A stretch of DNA of 64,000 bases from Myxococcus qinghaiensis (GTDB lineage Bacteria; Myxococcota; Myxococcia; Myxococcales; Myxococcaceae): NCBI RefSeq assembly GCF_024198215.1, contig NZ_JAKCFA010000026.1:62001-126000 (forward strand). Direction: 5' to 3'. The notes under the pieces were generated by a model. The model was not told the DNA's origin. It saw nothing but the letters and a program-made list of their open reading frames with translations, and searched no databases. Both the position numbers and the translations under genes were made by a program. Shown one piece after another: positions 56,586-64,000 of the stretch; within the stretch, counting starts at the first letter, position 1; each line of letters opens with the position of its first letter.

Positions 56586-57478
56586 CAGGACTTCCGCTCC
56601 ACCACATAGCGCGCGAGCGCCGCCAGCGGACCATCCTCGCCCTCGAGCGGGCGCACCGCCTCCACCGCCAGGGCCACCTGCTCCTGCGCCATGCGGCGAG
56701 AGGCCTCCAGCCCCACCACGGCGGGGAACGTGTGGCGCCCGGCCTCCGCGTCCGCGCCCGCAGGCTTGCCGAGCTGCTCCTGCGTGGACGTCACATCCAG
56801 CACGTCGTCCGCTATCTGGAAGGCCAGCCCCACCGCGTCCCCGTAGAGCTGTGCGCGGACGAGCGCCTCCGCATCCCCACCACCCGCCAGCGTGCCCATG
56901 CGACACGCCGCGCGGATGAGCGCCCCCGTCTTCATCCGGTGCAGCCGCACCAGGTAGTCCAGGACGGCGGGACGGTCCTCGGCGGTGTCCAGCACCTGCC
57001 CGCCCACCATGCCCACGGCCCCCGACGCCACCGCCAGCTCCCGGCACAGCGCGCCCCGCACGGGCTCCGGCCCGTCAGCGAGCAACGCGAAGGCCTCCGT
57101 CAGCAGCGCGTCGCCGGAGAGGATGGCCATCGCCTCGCCGTACACCTTGTGGTTGGTGGGCCGTCCGCGACGGAAGTCGTCGTCGTCCATGGCCGGCAGG
57201 TCGTCATGCACCAGCGAGTACGTGTGGACGTACTCGAGGGCACACGCCGCGTCACCGGACACGGGCGATATCAGCGAGGCGCGCGCCACCGCGTCCGCGA
57301 AGGTGAGGCACAGCACCGGCCGCAGGCGCTTGCCGCCCGCCAGCAGTGAGTAGCGCATGGCCTCCACCAGCCGCGGAGGCGCACCAGACGAAGCGAGCCG
57401 CTCCACGCGCTCGAGCAACAGCGATTCCACCCGCGCGTGCTGGGTGCGCAGGAACGTATCCAGGTCGAAGTGGGCCAT
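56585..57478 (-). CDS. ispA: Farnesyl/geranylgeranyl diphosphate synthase
   Basis: This 297-residue all-helical prenyltransferase has the first Asp-rich motif in HDDLPAMDDDDFRRG and the second in FQIADDVLDV, plus LLAGGKRLRPVLCL near the N-terminus, where Lys and Arg bind the diphosphate. It would elongate IPP with DMAPP or GPP; chain length (C15 or C20) cannot be fixed from sequence alone. It lies between the receiver gene and dxs, overlapping dxs by one base. Confidence 0.94.
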   Translation of the reverse strand: MAHFDLDTFLRTQHARVESLLLERVERLASSGAPPRLVEAMRYSLLAGGKRLRPVLCLTFADAVARASLISPVSGDAACALEYVHTYSLVHDDLPAMDDDDFRRGRPTNHKVYGEAMAILSGDALLTEAFALLADGPEPVRGALCRELAVASGAVGMVGGQVLDTAEDRPAVLDYLVRLHRMKTGALIRAACRMGTLAGGGDAEALVRAQLYGDAVGLAFQIADDVLDVTSTQEQLGKPAGADAEAGRHTFPAVVGLEASRRMAQEQVALAVEAVRPLEGEDGPLAALARYVVERKS

Positions 57479-57507
57479 GGGTCGGTGCTCCTTGCGCCGG
57501 TGAGATA

Positions 57508-57888
57508 CTAGGGAGCGGGCGGAGGCACCAGCTCACGAATGCGCCGGACGAGCTTGTCCGTGTCCAGGGGCTTGACGAAGTAGTCCGCGGCGCCGACCTC
57601 CCGGCCGCGCCGCTTGTCCTCGGAGTCTCCCCGCCCGCTGATGAAGATGATGGGGATGTCCCGGAAGTGCTCGTTCTTCTTCACCGCCTTGCACAGCTCG
57701 AAGCCATCAATCCAGGACATGTTCACGTCCAGGAGGATGGCCTGGGGACGGTGGAGCTGCAGCGAGGCGATGAGCCGCAGGCCGTTGGCCGCGAGCGTCA
57801 CCTCGAAACCCTCGTCCTCGAGGGCCGCGGCGAGCAGCTCCCGCGTGTCGCGGTCATCATCGACGATGGTGATTTTCGGCTTCGACAT
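57508..57888 (-). CDS. Single-domain response regulator
   Basis: This 126-residue protein is a receiver domain only. The acidic pocket is VDDDRDT (10-12), the phospho-acceptor is D54 in LLDVNM, the conserved Ser lies in FISGRGD, and K106 in FVKPLD. There is no output domain, so it would act by protein contact or as a phosphate relay. The ATG at 57888 gives the usual MSKPKITIVDDD; a GTG at 57909 is possible. It is inserted between xseB and ispA, an unusual place for a receiver gene. Confidence 0.9.
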   Translation of the reverse strand: MSKPKITIVDDDRDTRELLAAALEDEGFEVTLAANGLRLIASLQLHRPQAILLDVNMSWIDGFELCKAVKKNEHFRDIPIIFISGRGDSEDKRRGREVGAADYFVKPLDTDKLVRRIRELVPPPAP

Positions 57889-57912
57889 TCCGGTGTGCGC
57901 GTCCCGCACGAC

Positions 57913-58257
57913 CTAGAACGGGACGTCATCCTCGGGAGGAGGCCGGGGTGTGGGCGCCCGGGGAGCCGCCTGGGCGGCGGGACGCGCGGACACCGACAGC
58001 GGTGCCACCACGTCGTTGCCGTCCTCATCCTGGAGCAGTTGTTCGATGCGCTGCTCCGCTTCCGTCAGCAGCTTCTCGCCCCGGCGTACCAGCCGGATGC
58101 CTTCCTCGAACGCCTTGAGCGAATCCTCCAGTGACAGGTTGCCGCTCTCCAGCCGGCCCACCGTCTCCTCGAGCCGGGACACGACGTCCCCATACTGACC
58201 GGGAACCTCGCCCTCCGCCGCCTTGTCCACCTTGGACGCCTTGTCCGCCTTCGCCAC
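57913..58257 (-). CDS. xseB: Exodeoxyribonuclease VII small subunit
   Basis: This 114-residue protein contains the XseB helical pair at about 24-76: VVSRLEETVGRLESGNLSLE, then DSLKAFEEGIRLVRRGEKLL. It has an N-terminal Lys/Ala-rich extension and a C-terminal Pro-rich tail. XseB coils wrap the XseA subunit to form the single-strand nuclease. The GTG start has GGAGGTGG eight bases upstream. It lies 48 bases after the xseA stop codon. Confidence 0.92.
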   Translation of the reverse strand: MAKADKASKVDKAAEGEVPGQYGDVVSRLEETVGRLESGNLSLEDSLKAFEEGIRLVRRGEKLLTEAEQRIEQLLQDEDGNDVVAPLSVSARPAAQAAPRAPTPRPPPEDDVPF

Positions 58258-58305
58258 AGCCTTCCACCTCCCCGTTCGGGGCGCGGGACTCTAGAGGGTG
58301 GCCCG

Positions 58306-60042
58306 TTAGCAGTCCACCGGCCCTTTTACCAACGTGACAGTGGCTTCGACTTCTTCACATCCGCCCAGCGTCTTCGCCCCGTTCGCCGCGAGTTTGATGC
58401 CCAGGCGCTCTCCCACCTCGACGTCCGCCGCGGAACGCACCACCCCACCGTCGCGTTGACGGAACACCACCGAATAGCCGCGCGACATCACCTTCAGCGG
58501 GCTCATCGCGTCCAGTCGCCCCTCCAGAGTCTGGAAACGCCGCTGTGCGTCCGCCAGTGTTCCCTGCTGGAGCGACCGCAGCCGCGCCTGGTGCGCCGCC
58601 AGCCGGGCATGCTCCCGCGAGACGAGCGCCGTCGGCGAGGCCCGCTCCAACCCGAGCCGCGCCGTCGCCAGCGTCGCCTGTCGCGTCGCCACCCCCGCGC
58701 GCGCCGCCTCCGACAGTCGGCGGGCCAGCTTCAGCAGATGAGCGCGTTGCTCGCCCAACCGGGCCTGGGGCCGCGCGCGCTGCAGGCGCTCCGTCAAGGC
58801 TCGCAGCGACTCGCGTTGCTCGCGCACGGCGGGCCGCAGCACGCGCATCATCGCCTCCACCTGCTCGGACAGGTGCAGTCGCTGGTGGTTGAGCGCCCGC
58901 CTCGGGTCATCCAACCGCGAGGCGAGCTGGCCCTGTCGCTCGCGCAACTCCAGCACCCGGCGCTCCATGGCCCGACGCAGCCGCCCCGCCTGCGTGGCGA
59001 GCGACAGCTCCAGGTCCGCGAGCACGGGGGCCAGTCGCTCCGCCGCCGCGCTGGGGGTGGCCGCCCGCCAGTCCGCCACGAAGTCGGAGATGGTGAAGTC
59101 AATCTCGTGGCCGATGGCCGACACCACCGGCACGGGCGAGGCGAAGATGGCGCGCGCCACCTCCTCCTCGTTGAACGTCCAGAGGTCCTCCACCGAGCCA
59201 CCGCCGCGCGTCACCACGATGACGTCCACGTCGGCGCGTCCCAGCCGCGCAATCGCCCGGGCGACCTCCGGCGCGGAGCCCTCGCCCTGCACGCGCGCGT
59301 CCGCCAGCAGCACGCTCAGCCGGGGGTTGCGCGAGTGCAACACGCGCAGGAAGTCCTGGAGCGCCGCGCCCGTGCGGCTCGTCACCACGCCGATGCGCTG
59401 GGGCAAAAACGGCAGCGGACGCGGAGGCCGCACGCGGCGGTCGCCGATGAGCCCCTCGGCCGCCAGCCGCGCCTTGAGCTGCTCGAAGGCGAGCGCCAGC
59501 GCGCCCTCCCCCACCGGCTCCAGCCGCGTGACGATGAGGCTGTAGCGCCCCTGCGGCTCGTACAGGTCGACGCTGCCCTCGGCCACCACCTCCATGCCGT
59601 CGCGCAGCGCGAAGCGCATCCGCCCCGCGAGCGACGCCCACACCTTGGCGTCGATGGACGCGACGGAGTCCTTCAGCGCGAAGTACCAATGCCCGCGCGC
59701 GTTGGCGCCGCGAAAGCCCGTCACCTCGCCGCGCACCATCACCCGTGCGAAGCGCGACTCCAGCGTCTGCTTCAGCTGACGCGTCAGCTCCGCCACGGAG
59801 AGCACCGAGCGCTCGGGCTTGGGCGGCGCGGCGGGAGCACCCTCCAGCGGCCCCAGGAGCCCCGTGCCGTCAGCGCCCACCGGAGGAGGTGGCGGCGGAG
59901 CCTTCCTCGGTGCCGCCACGCGCGGCGCGGAAGGAGGCACCGCGGAGGACGCGGATGCGGAAGAGGCACCGAACAAGTCCCCCTGGAAACCCGACGTGGC
60001 GGGCGGCGGCGACTCGCCGCCCGCGCCCTTGCGCTTCGTCAT
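58306..60042 (-). CDS. xseA: Exodeoxyribonuclease VII large subunit
   Basis: This 578-residue nuclease subunit has an N-terminal low-complexity extension (about 1-80, Ala/Pro-rich), an OB-fold DNA-binding region (about 80-180; ARVMVRGEVTGFRG), then the catalytic domain with RIGVVTSRTGAALQDFL, VVTRGGGSVEDLWTFNEEEV and GHEIDFTISDFVADWRAATP, followed by a long coiled coil. The usual bacterial length is about 400-460, so the extension is extra. Its ATG overlaps the stop codon of the FHA gene as ATGA. Confidence 0.95.
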   Translation of the reverse strand: MTKRKGAGGESPPPATSGFQGDLFGASSASASSAVPPSAPRVAAPRKAPPPPPPVGADGTGLLGPLEGAPAAPPKPERSVLSVAELTRQLKQTLESRFARVMVRGEVTGFRGANARGHWYFALKDSVASIDAKVWASLAGRMRFALRDGMEVVAEGSVDLYEPQGRYSLIVTRLEPVGEGALALAFEQLKARLAAEGLIGDRRVRPPRPLPFLPQRIGVVTSRTGAALQDFLRVLHSRNPRLSVLLADARVQGEGSAPEVARAIARLGRADVDVIVVTRGGGSVEDLWTFNEEEVARAIFASPVPVVSAIGHEIDFTISDFVADWRAATPSAAAERLAPVLADLELSLATQAGRLRRAMERRVLELRERQGQLASRLDDPRRALNHQRLHLSEQVEAMMRVLRPAVREQRESLRALTERLQRARPQARLGEQRAHLLKLARRLSEAARAGVATRQATLATARLGLERASPTALVSREHARLAAHQARLRSLQQGTLADAQRRFQTLEGRLDAMSPLKVMSRGYSVVFRQRDGGVVRSAADVEVGERLGIKLAANGAKTLGGCEEVEATVTLVKGPVDC

Positions 60043-61778
60043 CGCGAGAGCTTCTCGACCCAGGACTTCGCCTTCTCGTGGTACTCGTCATCCGGCGGCG
60101 TCATGGCGACCACGTCCTTGAACTTGGGCAGCGCGTCCTCCGGGCTGCCGTCCTTCAGGGAGTAGGCCAGGAGGTAGAGCTCCCGCCCCTTCGTCTTCAG
60201 CTCGCTGATGATGTTCGCCGCGCCCGCATGGCCCGGGTCCGCCTGGAGCGTGCGCCGCGCGAACTCCATGGCGCGAGCCCACTGCCCCGCGGCCTTCGCC
60301 GAGCTGGCGCTCTTGTAGAAGATGGTCGCCGCGCGGGTGCCCGCGTTGCGCGCCATCTTGCTGGTGCGCCCGTCGGTGATGTCCTTGTCCAGCGCCAGCA
60401 GCTTCTGGAGCCCCTTCGCGTCCAGGTCCTCCAGGCGCTTGTAGAGCGTGCTGAACTCCGACATCTGCGCGAGCAGCTTCTTGCACTGCGGATTCTTCGA
60501 CATGCACGCGTTGAGGATGGCCACGGCGCCGGACATGTCTCCGTCGCGGAAGCGCTCCACCGCGGGCTCCCAGGGCTTGGGCGCGGGGCCTGTCGGAATC
60601 ACGCGGGGCGTGTCGCGAACGGTGATGGCCTGCACGGCCTGCTCGTTGATGAGCTTGGCGTCGCGGTGCTCGGGGAAGGCCTTGATGACGTCGTCGGTGA
60701 TGGCCTTCGCGGAGTCAATCTGCCCGGTGTCCATGGCCGTGCGCGCCTCGCGGGTGCGCTTGTCGGCCAGCTCCGACAGCTCCCGCTTCGCCGCGTTCAC
60801 CTGCTCGTAGAGGAACTGGCTCTCGCCCGCCTTGCTCAGCGCGGCGGAGGCCTTGCCCAGCTCGTTCTTGGCCAGCGCGGCGCGCGCATCCATGAGGCGC
60901 CCCTGCACGGGAATCTCGCGTTCGGCGTGCTGGAGATAGTCCTTCACGCCAGGGTAGTCGGGAGCCGTGGTGGACAGCTCCTCGAGCTTCGCCTTGGCCT
61001 CCACCCACTTGCCCTCGCGCACCAGGTTCTTCGCGTCCTGGAAGATGGTGCTCAGCTCCTTGCGGACGGATTCCTGCTGGCCCTTCTGGGCGAGAATCTC
61101 CTCCTGCTCCTTCACCATGCGCATGCGCGCGATGCCCAGACCGGCGAAGAGCACCACCACCACGCCGCCCGCGAGCAGCTTCAGCCGCATCTTCTTGCGC
61201 AGGACCTCGGGGTCCTGCGGCGCCATGGCGGTGGAGCGCGCGCTGCGCACGCGGCCACCCTCCACGCGCGGAGGCGGGCGGGCCGGCGACGAGCCCCGGC
61301 TGGTGGAAGCAGAGGAGGCGCTTGCCGTGCGCCCCCGCGACGGGGCGGCCACCATCAGCGTGGAGTTGACCACGTCCTCGAAGCGAAGCTCCGTGTCGCC
61401 CAGGGTGATGACATCCCCGTTGGCCAGGGGCGTCTCCTCGCCAATGGCCTCGCCATTGACGAGCGTCCCGTTGCCGGAGCCCAGGTCGCTCACCATCCAC
61501 GTCGCGCCCGCCTTGCGCACCATGACGTGCTTGCGCGACACGGAAGTGTCGGGGATGCAGATGGGGTTGTCCGCGGCGCGGCCGATGACGTACTCGCCGT
61601 CCTGCAGCGAGAACTCCTCACCTGACTTGGGCCCCGCGACGCAGATGAGCCGGGGGGAGGCCGCCACGGGGGCAGCGGAGACAGGAGACGTCCTGCGGGC
61701 CGCGGGGCGAGCTCCTGTCCCGCCCGAGGGCGTCCCGGAAGGAGGCCTGCGACGAGCAGGAGGGGAACCGTTAGACAT
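60039..61778 (-). CDS. FHA-domain membrane protein with TPR-like region
   Basis: This 579-residue protein has a basic Pro/Ala-rich N-terminus, an FHA domain at about 43-135 (GR at 66-67, SRKH 81-84, SGNGT 101-105, all phosphothreonine-binding positions), a Ser-rich linker, a transmembrane helix at about 200-218, and a long helical TPR-like region to the end. The FHA part would face the cytoplasm and read Ser/Thr-kinase signals. It follows a second FHA gene and a TadC-like gene on the same strand, suggesting a role in a Tad-like secretion machine. Confidence 0.85.
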   Translation of the reverse strand: MSNGSPPARRRPPSGTPSGGTGARPAARRTSPVSAAPVAASPRLICVAGPKSGEEFSLQDGEYVIGRAADNPICIPDTSVSRKHVMVRKAGATWMVSDLGSGNGTLVNGEAIGEETPLANGDVITLGDTELRFEDVVNSTLMVAAPSRGRTASASSASTSRGSSPARPPPRVEGGRVRSARSTAMAPQDPEVLRKKMRLKLLAGGVVVVLFAGLGIARMRMVKEQEEILAQKGQQESVRKELSTIFQDAKNLVREGKWVEAKAKLEELSTTAPDYPGVKDYLQHAEREIPVQGRLMDARAALAKNELGKASAALSKAGESQFLYEQVNAAKRELSELADKRTREARTAMDTGQIDSAKAITDDVIKAFPEHRDAKLINEQAVQAITVRDTPRVIPTGPAPKPWEPAVERFRDGDMSGAVAILNACMSKNPQCKKLLAQMSEFSTLYKRLEDLDAKGLQKLLALDKDITDGRTSKMARNAGTRAATIFYKSASSAKAAGQWARAMEFARRTLQADPGHAGAANIISELKTKGRELYLLAYSLKDGSPEDALPKFKDVVAMTPPDDEYHEKAKSWVEKLSR

Positions 61779-61814
61779 GGCGAATCACCGACTTCCTGAA
61801 GAGAGAGCACCAGC

Positions 61815-63851
61815 TCAGAGCTCGTGCTCGAACGCCTTTTCCTGGGCCAGATTGTGGCAGCGATGCTCGGTGGTAGGGAAGCGCCTGCTCACTTCTTGCA
61901 GCGCCGCCCGAGCCTTCTTCGCGCTCCGGAACTGCACACTCCGTTGGAATTCAAGCATGAGCTGGGCACATTGGTGGTCCAGCTCGGCGGAGACCTGGGA
62001 GAGCTGGTAGCGGACGTCCTGGTACAGGTCCGGCTTCGGGTCCATGGCCTCCAGCGTCAACCACGCGAAGCGGAACTGCTGCCAGGCCCGGAAGAGGTTC
62101 TCCGCCCCTACTCCCTTGGTGTCGAAGAACCGCCTGCCCGTGGAGGCATAATCCCGCGCCTGCGCGAGCAGCTGCTCCGGAGGAAGCTCTGGCACGGGGA
62201 TGACCTCCAGCCGCAGGTTCCAGACCCGCCAGGTCTCGTTGCCCGGGGGGTTGCGCACATTGTCGAAGACGAAGCTGTTCAACTCCCCGCGCTTGAGCGT
62301 CCGGGCGGGGAGGATGTGCTCCAGCTCGCGCTCGGCGGTGGTGGTGGTATCCGGGGGGACCCAGCCCAGGTTCACGCCATTGAGGGACAGGGACACCTCT
62401 TCCTTGGAGATGCCACTGGCCTGGTAGTGCAGCAGGGCCACCGCGCGGGTGGGCGCGACGAACTGGAAGTCGAAGGACTTCTGGTCGGAATGCTCCCAGC
62501 GCACGCCCTCTCCCAGACCGAACGAGTCGGGCACGTTCTCGACGCCCAGGGTCAGCGGCTCCGCCCCCTGCCCGCCCGAGGCCACGCCCCCCGGCAGGAA
62601 CACGAAGGCCAGCGCGCTGCCCGCCAGCCCCAGCACGAAGAGCGTCACGGTGCTCGTCAGGAGCCTGCGGGCCAGCGGCAGCCCGCGCCACCACAGCCAG
62701 AGCTGGCCGGCGCGAGTGCTCGCGAGCTCCCGACGCTTGCGCGCCCGGTCCGCCGCGGTGGGGCCCGTGGGAATGGGAGCGGAGGTGACCTTCGTCGTCT
62801 CCGGCACGAGCGCCGGCGGCGGGAGGGCCGGCGCGAGCGCCTGGGGGGCCGGCACGGGCGCCTCGGTCCCCGGAGCGCGGGTCCGAATCGGCCGGGTGGC
62901 GTCCGCGTCGACGGAGGACTCTTCCAGCAGGAGTCCGAGGTCGGCGAGCGTGGGCAGCGCCAGCTCCGTGCGCTCCTCCCGCTCCTCCGTGAACGGCGCG
63001 ATGAACCCCGGCGGCATCGCGGTGGCGACAGGCGGGATTTGGATGGCCAGGGCCACCTCGGTGCGCTCCTCCTCGACCTGCTCCATCACCGGCGGGCCTG
63101 GAAGCAGCGCGAGGCGGTCCGCGAGGAGGGCCACCTCGGTGCGCTCCTCCACGAAGGGCTCCACGGGCGGCAGGCTCGGCGCCACGGGCGCGACGAGCGG
63201 GCGCTTGCCGCTGGGCGGAGCCAGCGCGGGAAAGTCATCGGCCAGCACCGGTATCGGACGCGGCGCCACGGGCGCGACGAGCGGGCGCTTGCCGCTGGGC
63301 GGGGCCAGCGCGGGGAAGTCATCGGCCAGCACCGGTATCGGACGCGGCGCCACGGGCGCGACGAGCGGGCGCTTGCCGCTGGGCGGGGCCAGCGCGGGGA
63401 AGTCATCGGCCAGCACCGGCACCAGACGCGGCGGCGCCACGGGCGCGACGAGCGGCACCTCGCCCGTGGGGAGGTACTGTTGCTCCACTCCGCCCGGAGG
63501 CGGCGGGGCCGGCGGGTTGCGGCGGATGGGACGCGTGGCGTCCTCGTCCCCATCCGGGGGCACCCAGAGGAAGGTGAACTCCACCGGGCCCACGCCGATG
63601 CGGTCCCCATCCCGCAGGAGCTGCTCGCCCTTCAGCACGCTGCCGTTGAGGGCCGTCCCGTTGGAGCTGCCCATGTCCTGCGTGAAGTACTGCCCGCCCC
63701 GCAGGACGATGCGGGCATGCAGACGGGAGACGCCATGGTCATGCAACACCAGGTCGTTCTCCGACGTCCGACCGATCTTCACCTCGGCCTGCTCGAAGAC
63801 GAGCTCCCTGCCCTGCTGGAGCCCCTTGGTGATGGAGAGGAGAATCGGCAG
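61815..63851 (-). CDS. FHA-domain protein with repeats and a non-standard start
   Basis: This protein of about 678 residues has an N-terminal FHA domain (about 1-98; KIGRTSENDL, VSRLHARI, SSNGT 62-66). A Pro-rich region carries three copies of a 28-residue repeat (PVLADDFPALAPPSGKRP), then three ERTE(V/L)AL and two DATRPIR motifs, a transmembrane helix at about 380-402 and a C-terminal domain of unknown fold. The first standard start (GTG 63782) would delete two FHA strands. Upstream, the frame continues to a stop at 63875-63873 with only CTG 63851 or ATT 63845 as plausible starts; GGGGG lies at a fitting distance from CTG. Confidence 0.8.
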   Translation of the reverse strand: MPILLSITKGLQQGRELVFEQAEVKIGRTSENDLVLHDHGVSRLHARIVLRGGQYFTQDMGSSNGTALNGSVLKGEQLLRDGDRIGVGPVEFTFLWVPPDGDEDATRPIRRNPPAPPPPGGVEQQYLPTGEVPLVAPVAPPRLVPVLADDFPALAPPSGKRPLVAPVAPRPIPVLADDFPALAPPSGKRPLVAPVAPRPIPVLADDFPALAPPSGKRPLVAPVAPSLPPVEPFVEERTEVALLADRLALLPGPPVMEQVEEERTEVALAIQIPPVATAMPPGFIAPFTEEREERTELALPTLADLGLLLEESSVDADATRPIRTRAPGTEAPVPAPQALAPALPPPALVPETTKVTSAPIPTGPTAADRARKRRELASTRAGQLWLWWRGLPLARRLLTSTVTLFVLGLAGSALAFVFLPGGVASGGQGAEPLTLGVENVPDSFGLGEGVRWEHSDQKSFDFQFVAPTRAVALLHYQASGISKEEVSLSLNGVNLGWVPPDTTTTAERELEHILPARTLKRGELNSFVFDNVRNPPGNETWRVWNLRLEVIPVPELPPEQLLAQARDYASTGRRFFDTKGVGAENLFRAWQQFRFAWLTLEAMDPKPDLYQDVRYQLSQVSAELDHQCAQLMLEFQRSVQFRSAKKARAALQEVSRRFPTTEHRCHNLAQEKAFEHEL
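63179..63455. repeat. 84-bp tandem repeat, three copies plus a fragment
   Basis: Copies begin at 63179, 63263 and 63347, with a partial fourth to about 63455. They differ by only a few bases, the third diverging at its end. They encode the 28-residue Pro-rich repeat inside the second FHA protein and probably expand or contract by slippage or recombination. Confidence 0.9.
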
Positions 63852-63862
63852 AGGACTACCCC

Positions 63863-64000
63863 CTACGCGAGCTCACCGAAGAAGAACTGGAACACGATGG
63901 GCCCGAAGAGCACCATGAACACCGTCGGGAAGATGCAGGCGATGAGCGGGAAGAGCATCTTCACCGGGGCCTCGCCGGCCAGCTTCTCCGCGCGCTGCGT
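63863..64000 (-). CDS. TadC-like type II secretion F-domain protein, C-terminal fragment
   Basis: The last 45 residues of a protein are visible, ending at the TAG at 63863-63865. They read QRAEKLAGEAPVKMLFPLIA and then a hydrophobic FPTVFMVLFGPIVFQFFFGE, the end of the T2SSF domain in TadB/TadC-type pilus platform proteins (QRAEK...APVKMLFPL is highly conserved in TadC). The rest lies beyond the right edge. It is 11 bases upstream of the presumed FHA start, so in one operon with it. Confidence 0.85.
   Translation of the reverse strand, partial: TQRAEKLAGEAPVKMLFPLIACIFPTVFMVLFGPIVFQFFFGELA

Noticed and set aside
63179-63455. Short-array CRISPR or mobile-element repeats
   Set aside because: The repeats are 84 bp, directly adjacent with no spacers, and in frame within a protein gene.

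Overview
The window is GC-rich, densely coded DNA that fits a member of the Myxococcaceae (Myxococcus, Corallococcus or a close relative). The case rests on gene content: an adjacent wzm–wzt–wbgA O-antigen locus, a bacN–bacO–bacP–padC bactofilin/ParB-like cluster and a SgmT-type hybrid kinase, all described in Myxococcus xanthus, plus a zinc-ribbon Ser/Thr kinase, PEGA and FHA proteins, and many TPR proteins and lipoproteins. Start codons are often GTG, and neighbouring genes repeatedly overlap as ATGA or GTGA. I see no insertion sequence, prophage, CRISPR array or rRNA.

Layout. 1–17.9 kb holds mostly housekeeping and accessory genes: the edge of a GspC-like gene, a zinc-ribbon membrane protein, a hydrolase, an overlapping tgt/MnmC-like pair for tRNA wobble modification, an ABC-F ATPase, an Rrf2 regulator, a YihY membrane protein, a three-gene PEGA/TPR/kinase operon (8.1–12.6 kb), a small Cys-rich lipoprotein, a flavin monooxygenase, an AAC(3)-like acetyltransferase, a di-haem lipoprotein and a divergent ArsR/SRPBCC pair sharing a long palindrome. 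17.9–36.4 kb is a surface-polysaccharide region: rfbBDAC (dTDP-L-rhamnose), several glycosyltransferases including two GT4–GT2 fusions and a methyltransferase–glycosyltransferase, then wbgA and the Wzm/Wzt exporter.

A tRNA-Gly(GCC) with its own promoter and terminator follows, then pgsA, a TPR–AIM24 protein, a lytic transglycosylase, nadB, a rhomboid protease and a LOG-family enzyme. From 42.7 to 51.9 kb every gene is on the minus strand, read as sgmT, TPR protein, hydrolase, bacN, bacO, bacP, padC, pyrE, lipoprotein. After another lipoprotein comes the run xseA–xseB–receiver–ispA–dxs–tlyA. At the right edge lie two FHA-domain genes and the end of a TadC-like gene. From memory, M. xanthus has a Tad-like contact-dependent killing (Kil) cluster at the equivalent place, so this may be its border.

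The rhamnose genes would feed the glycosyltransferases, and Wzm/Wzt would export the finished O-antigen. PadC and the bactofilins would position ParA. SgmT would sense c-di-GMP through its degenerate GGDEF domain. The least described elements are two repeat modules shared by the glycosyltransferase-region proteins, a Shine-Dalgarno-masking inverted repeat at wzm, the ArsR/SRPBCC palindrome, and an FHA gene with no standard start codon and repeated threonine motifs.
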